Shown piece by piece: positions 57,648-61,436 of a stretch of 61,436 nt of DNA. Source of the stretch: Gaiellasilicea sp033857955. Lineage in GTDB: Bacteria > Actinomycetota > Thermoleophilia > Gaiellales > Gaiellaceae. The notes under the pieces were generated by a model that made no database searches, had not been told where the DNA came from, and saw only the letters and a list, made by a program, of their open reading frames with translations. A program made the translations under genes and the position numbers. The stretch is from assembly GCA_033857955.1 (NCBI GenBank), contig JAWVCW010000021.1:1-61436 (forward strand), given 5' to 3'. How positions within the stretch are numbered: the stretch's first letter is position 1; the number at the start of each line of letters is the position of its first letter.

Positions 57648-57928
57648 ATGAGAGCCCAGCCGCTGTGGGTTCTCTCCTGGAACCGCAGTCCAAGAAGAGC
57701 TGAATCCACAGTCACGAACATCGGGGTGAGGCTCGCGTCCCCCTTTTGGGGGCATTGATCGCCCGAAACGTGGATGCCCGTCACCTGCATCAGGGGACCC
57801 CGCTCGCATCATCTGGGCGGGCCCGGCCCGTCGGACGGCTACGGCAATCACCCGGACGGGGGGGATGTATTCCGTTCGCAGGGGACGATATCCACCTTGT
57901 CGAGCGATTCCGACCTCGACGCAGACGA
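57648..57928 (-). promoter_or_regulatory. Long divergent leader of the collagen-like gene, with possible structured RNA
   Basis: The 281-base gap between divergent genes has no coding potential. On the minus strand CCCCC-AAAA-GGGGG (57739-57752) is followed by ACGCGAGCC. The pattern recalls the GEMM-I c-di-GMP riboswitch (GGGC...stem-GAAA-stem-GGGACGCAAAGCC), but the conserved segment is one base short and the second half is not convincing. A second hairpin GGTTC/GAACC at 57668-57684 lies in front of the start. Treated only as a candidate leader RNA. Confidence 0.25.
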
Positions 57929-59929
57929 ATGGAGAAAGTGACGCGACCCGCAAACCGATCCTTGCCCGGAACCCGGGGCAGGTGGCTTCTTCTCGGCCTC
58001 TCTTCCCTCTTCGCGGTCTATCTCGTGCTGCTCATCGTGGAGCCGGCCGGAACGTCGGACATCGTCAGATGGCTCTACAACATCCTGCTCGTCGGCGCGG
58101 CATTCGTCTGCCTGACCTCGCCCAACCAGCGCGGGAGAGAGCGGACGGCCTGGCGCTGTCTCGGCGCGACGCTGCTCCTCTGGGCGGCGGGCGACTTCTA
58201 CTACACGCTCTTCCTCCTGGACTCGAAGGTCGCTCCGCCGACGGTGACCGACTGGCTCTGGCTCGTCTCCTACCCCATCCTCTACGCCGGCATCGGCCTG
58301 CTCGTGCGCGCAAGAACAGCGCACTTCGAGCGGAGCCTCTGGCTCGACGCGGCGCTCGCCGCGCTTGCGGTCGCCGCGGTGGGCGCTGCCGTCCTCTTCG
58401 GCGCGGTCGTTGAGAGCACCGGCGGCTCGCCACTGACCGCCGCGATGAACGTCGCGTACCCGCTGGCGGATGCGCTGCTGCTCGGCCTGGTCGTCGCCGT
58501 CCTGGCGATCACCGGCTGGCGGCTCGACCGGACCTGGGTATGCATCCTGGCCGGCACGGCCTCACTCGCGCTTGCAGACAGCGGCGTTCTCTACCAGGCA
58601 ACCGTCGGCTCGACCCACAGCATCAAGCTGCTGGACGCCGGCTGGCCGCTCGCGATGCTCTTCCTCGCCGCAGCTTCCTGGCAGCCCGCCGGCCGGCTCG
58701 GCGACGTCAAGGCCGAGGGCGCCCGGGTGCTTGCGCTGCCTGCCGTCTTCGGACTGACCTCGCTCGCGATCCTCGTCTACGGACAGTTCCAGCCGCTGAA
58801 CACGCCGGCCGTCGTCCTCGCGGCGACCTCGATGCTGGCGGTGGTCGCGCGGATGGCCTTCACGTTCCGCGAGAAGATGCAGCTCCTCGCGGCGACCCGC
58901 ATCGAAGCGCAGACGGATGCCCTCACGGACGTGGGCAACAGGCGCAAGCTGATGATCGACCTCGGCGCGGCGCTCGACGCCAAGACGACGGGGGTCCTGA
59001 TGCTGCTCGACCTCGACGGGTTCAAGGCGTACAACGACACGTTCGGCCATCCCGCCGGCGACGCGCTCCTCGCCAGGATCGCGGAGAAGCTGACCAACGC
59101 CGTGGTAGCCGAGGGCGAGGTCTACCGCATCGGAGGCGATGAGTTCTGCGTCCTCGCAACAGTGGGTTCGGCCCGCCGCGAAGCCTTCGCGGCCGCCGCG
59201 GCGACGTCGCTCGAGGAGCACGGAGAGGGATTCCGGATCACGGCCTCCTACGGCACCGTCGCGCTCCCGGAGGAAGCCGCGAGCGTCGCCGAGGCACTCC
59301 GCATCGTGGACGGGCGGATGTACGACGAGAAGGACGGACGACGCGCGTCCGCCGGCCGCCAGAGCCGCGACGTCCTGCTGCGCGTCCTCTACGAGCGCGA
59401 TGCCCGGCTGCAGGGTCACCTCAGCGGGCTCGTCGAGCTCGTGCGCGCGGTCGGCGTCGGCCTCGGGATGTCGGACGACGAGGTCGCCGACGTGGCGCTC
59501 GCCGCCGAGCTGCACGAGGTCGGCAAGCTGGCAATCCCGGACTCGATCCTGCTCAAGCCGGGGCCACTCAGCGAGGAGGAGTGGCAGTTCGTCCGTCGCC
59601 ACCCGCTCATCGGCGAGCGGATCCTCTCGTCGGCCCCCGCGCTGGCCAAGGTGTCGAGGCTCGTGCGCTCGACACACGAGCGAATGGACGGCGAGGGCTA
59701 TCCCGACCAGCTGGCGGGCGAGAACATCCCGCTCGGCGCGCGCATCATCGGGACCTGCGCGGCGTTCGTGGCGATGACTTCCGAGTTGCCCTACCGCGCA
59801 GCACGCTCTCCCGAGGCGGCCCTCGACGAGCTTCGCCGTTGCGCGGGCACGCAGTTCGACGCCGACGTGGTCGAAACGCTCGTCAACGTGCGTAACGAGC
59901 ACGCGGTCGAGCTCGCCGTCGTCGCCTAG
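57929..59929 (+). CDS. Membrane GGDEF-HD-GYP protein (c-di-GMP synthesis/degradation) with altered HD
   Basis: 666 residues from ATG 57929. Nine or so hydrophobic helices (to residue 315) form a MASE-like sensor. The GGDEF domain has IGGDEF at 401-406 intact, so diguanylate cyclase activity is likely. The HD-GYP domain (about 470-655) has ELHEVGKLAIPD, where HD reads His529-Glu530, DGEGYPDQLAGE keeps GYP, but the later acidic pair is changed in CAAFVAMTSELPYR (expected ADVFDAMTS-like). Phosphodiesterase activity is thus doubtful. It is divergent from the collagen-like gene. Confidence 0.85.
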   Translation: MEKVTRPANRSLPGTRGRWLLLGLSSLFAVYLVLLIVEPAGTSDIVRWLYNILLVGAAFVCLTSPNQRGRERTAWRCLGATLLLWAAGDFYYTLFLLDSKVAPPTVTDWLWLVSYPILYAGIGLLVRARTAHFERSLWLDAALAALAVAAVGAAVLFGAVVESTGGSPLTAAMNVAYPLADALLLGLVVAVLAITGWRLDRTWVCILAGTASLALADSGVLYQATVGSTHSIKLLDAGWPLAMLFLAAASWQPAGRLGDVKAEGARVLALPAVFGLTSLAILVYGQFQPLNTPAVVLAATSMLAVVARMAFTFREKMQLLAATRIEAQTDALTDVGNRRKLMIDLGAALDAKTTGVLMLLDLDGFKAYNDTFGHPAGDALLARIAEKLTNAVVAEGEVYRIGGDEFCVLATVGSARREAFAAAAATSLEEHGEGFRITASYGTVALPEEAASVAEALRIVDGRMYDEKDGRRASAGRQSRDVLLRVLYERDARLQGHLSGLVELVRAVGVGLGMSDDEVADVALAAELHEVGKLAIPDSILLKPGPLSEEEWQFVRRHPLIGERILSSAPALAKVSRLVRSTHERMDGEGYPDQLAGENIPLGARIIGTCAAFVAMTSELPYRAARSPEAALDELRRCAGTQFDADVVETLVNVRNEHAVELAVVA

Positions 59930-59938
59930 GCTGCGCCG

Positions 59939-60505
59939 ATGATCCGCTCGGCCTCGGCGCTTTGCGTCCTCCTCGCGCTCGCCGTGGCCGGCGCAGCCCA
60001 CGCCCACGATTCAGGTCCCGCGATCGCCAAGGCGCTCGTGGCGCTGCGCCAGGGCCCGATCTCGGTCGACCCGTCGGGCCCCGTCTCCGAGCAGCAGGCG
60101 GCTGCCATCAGTCGGCGTCTCGATCGCAGCACCCGCATCTCGGTGGCGATCCTCCCCGTCGACTTCTCGCTGAGCGCCGTGGGAGCGGCGCGTGAGATCG
60201 AGGCTCATCTGGCTCGCCCCGGGACGGTCGTTGCGCTCCTTGGCGGCGACCTGGGGGCGACGAGCACCGACGTCGGCGGGCAGCTGCTCGGAGCTCTCGT
60301 CCGCGAAAGCCAGGCCGTCTACAACCGCGAAGGAGCAGTGCCGGCGCTGGTCGGGCTGATCGATCGCATCGAAGCGGCCAAGCGCCCAGGGGGGAACGGC
60401 GACCATGGCCGCGGGTGGACCGTCGCGCTCGTGATCGTGGCGGCCGGTGCGACGGCAAGCGTGCTTGCCCTGCTCGCGCTCCGACGGGGCGCTAGAAGAC
60501 CTTGA
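59939..60505 (+). CDS. Exported protein with C-terminal membrane helix, TPM-like
   Basis: 188 residues from ATG 59939. Signal peptide SALCVLLALAVAGAAHA, an alpha/beta region (RISVAILPVDF, GTVVALLGGDLG) resembling TPM-domain proteins (tail-anchored phosphatase-like domains), then a Gly-rich linker and a final hydrophobic helix with basic tail. The catalytic Asp pattern of the TPM family is not clear. It starts nine bases after the GGDEF gene. Confidence 0.55.
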   Translation: MIRSASALCVLLALAVAGAAHAHDSGPAIAKALVALRQGPISVDPSGPVSEQQAAAISRRLDRSTRISVAILPVDFSLSAVGAAREIEAHLARPGTVVALLGGDLGATSTDVGGQLLGALVRESQAVYNREGAVPALVGLIDRIEAAKRPGGNGDHGRGWTVALVIVAAGATASVLALLALRRGARRP

Positions 60506-61436
60506 CCTCGCGGTAGAGCGTGTCGCGCTGCACCGGGATCTTGCCGAGCGCGCGGATCAGGTGGACGAGCTCCTCGGTCGACGTTCGGTAGCTCGTGCCG
60601 GCGGCCGAGACGACGTTCTCCTCGATCATCACAGAGCCCATGTCGTCGGCTCCGAATCCCAGCGCGACCTGCCCGATCTTGAGGCCCTGCGTCACCCACG
60701 AGCTCTGGATGTGGTCGACGTTGTCGAGGTAGATGCGCGAGACCGCCTGCGTCAGCAGGTAGTCGAACGAGGTCGGCCGGTCCTCGTCGCGCACGACGTC
60801 GTCGAGGCGGTTGCCGTCGCGCTGGAAGGTCCAGGAGATGAACGCACGGAAGCCGCGGGTCTCGTCCTGGAGCTCGCGGATCCGGCGCATGTGCTCGACT
60901 CGCTCCTCGACCGTCTCGACGTGGCCGTACATCATCGTCGCGGTCGTCGACATGCCGAGCTTGTGCGCGTGGCGCATCACGTCGAGCCACTCGGAGGACT
61001 TGGTCTTCTTCGGCGCGATGATCTCGCGCACGCGGTCGACGAGGATCTCGCCACCGCCGCCGGGGACCGAATCGAGGCCGGAGTCGCGCAGCCGCGAGAG
61101 CGTCTCCCAGACGGTGAGCTTCGAGCGCCGCGCGATGTGCTGGATCTCCGGCGGCGAGAGCGCGTGCAGGTGGATCGTGTAGCGCTGCTTGATCGAGCTG
61201 AAGAGATCCTCGTAGTAGTCGATCGCGAGATCCGGGTGGTGACCGCCTTGCATCAGCACGCCCGTGCCGCCGATCGCGAGCGTCTCCTCGATCTTCTTGA
61301 AGATCACCGGCTTCGGCAGCAGGTAGCCCTCGTTGCGGTCGCCGGGGCTGCGGTAGAAGGCGCAGAAGTCGCAGTCGGTGACGCAGATGTTCGTGTAGTT
61401 CAGGTTCCGGTCGACGATGAACGTGATCCGGTCGGG
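60492..61436 (-). CDS. mqnC: Cyclic dehypoxanthine futalosine synthase (MqnC), 5' end beyond the window
   Basis: The frame runs off the window end on the minus strand. 314 codons are present. The radical SAM cluster CVTDCDFC is visible near the cut end, followed by FYRSPGD, GGTGVLMQGGHHPDL, HALSPPEIQ, and the MqnC signature ADDMGSVMIEENVVSAAGT. The enzyme closes the ring of dehypoxanthine futalosine in the futalosine route to menaquinone. An internal GTG at 61307 is not the start, because conserved sequence continues upstream. The 3' end overlaps the convergent TPM-like gene by 14 bases. Confidence 0.9.
   Translation of the reverse strand, partial: PDRITFIVDRNLNYTNICVTDCDFCAFYRSPGDRNEGYLLPKPVIFKKIEETLAIGGTGVLMQGGHHPDLAIDYYEDLFSSIKQRYTIHLHALSPPEIQHIARRSKLTVWETLSRLRDSGLDSVPGGGGEILVDRVREIIAPKKTKSSEWLDVMRHAHKLGMSTTATMMYGHVETVEERVEHMRRIRELQDETRGFRAFISWTFQRDGNRLDDVVRDEDRPTSFDYLLTQAVSRIYLDNVDHIQSSWVTQGLKIGQVALGFGADDMGSVMIEENVVSAAGTSYRTSTEELVHLIRALGKIPVQRDTLYREVKVF

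Noticed and set aside
56097..57758. Long plus-strand frames and repetitive DNA opposite the collagen-like gene, considered as a repeat array or CRISPR
   Set aside because: The periodicity is the 9-base Gly-X-Y codon pattern. There are no fixed repeats with unique spacers.
58562..60007. 481-codon minus-strand frame opposite the GGDEF protein
   Set aside because: No recognisable motif; runs antisense through intact GGDEF and GYP signatures.

Overview
The window is about 61 kb of high-GC bacterial DNA with short intergenic gaps, many ATGA/GTGA start-stop overlaps and frequent GTG or TTG starts. The gene content (BTAD/SARP regulator, futalosine-pathway MqnC, phosphosulfolactate synthase, multi-ubiquitin operon, DUF4395, PhoX-like phosphatase, collagen-like surface protein) fits an actinobacterium, most likely a deep lineage such as Thermoleophilia. 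That placement is inference. No rRNA, tRNA, CRISPR array, integrase or transposase was found.

Layout. 1-4336: polysaccharide genes (deacetylase-like end, APH-type kinase, ATP-grasp ligase, glycosyltransferase, flippase). 4305-7199: metal genes (ZIP permease with an extracytoplasmic N-terminal domain, two-domain multicopper oxidase, divergent ArsR-type regulator) with two palindromes between the divergent genes. About 7200-19700: an accessory block. It holds two HNH-repeat-type proteins (one gene split by a frameshift), a membrane-anchored dCTP-deaminase-fold protein without the catalytic Glu, a MazG-like pyrophosphohydrolase, an ImmA/IrrE peptidase fused to a macro domain, a nucleotide kinase fused to a PurZ-like adenylosuccinate synthetase (Asp to Ser in the active-site loop), a DUF7002-like protein, an XRE-ImmA/IrrE regulator, a ubiquitin-like operon (Cys-rich peptide, Ub-like protein, cysteine-free E2-like protein, JAB-E1 fusion, membrane protein) and a dCMP deaminase.

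19834-27728: PIG-L deacetylase, O-antigen-ligase-like and GT-C membrane proteins, a FlgD-Ig-like protein, a PQQ-type propeller, and an AAA ATPase preceded by four TTCTAC-N7-GTAGAA palindromes. 27234-31692: sulfur assimilation (DUF4395, sulfate-binding lipoprotein, CysH, CysD, CysN). 31718-35140: small regulatory and membrane genes plus a GFA-family remnant. 35307-38764: operon of a flavoprotein, two-subunit class I fumarase and ComA-type phosphosulfolactate synthase. 38841-47764: secreted protein, SARP-NB-ARC regulator, DNDGDG-repeat secreted protein, iron-type alcohol dehydrogenase with LysR regulator, a decayed SDH-type serine proteinase gene and a DUF354 protein. 47801-60505: cell surface and signalling (PhoX-like phosphatase behind a PHO-box-like direct repeat, CapD-type epimerase, DegT aminotransferase, DedA, phosphodiester glycosidase, collagen-like protein, GGDEF/HD-GYP protein). 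The window ends inside mqnC.

The most unusual part is 9.3-18.3 kb. It combines nucleotide-pool enzymes resembling the phage 2-aminoadenine (PurZ/MazZ) pathway, a macro domain next to a possible ADP-ribosyltransferase-like protein, and a ubiquitin-like conjugation operon. I infer a defence or conflict island. That function is not shown by the sequence itself.
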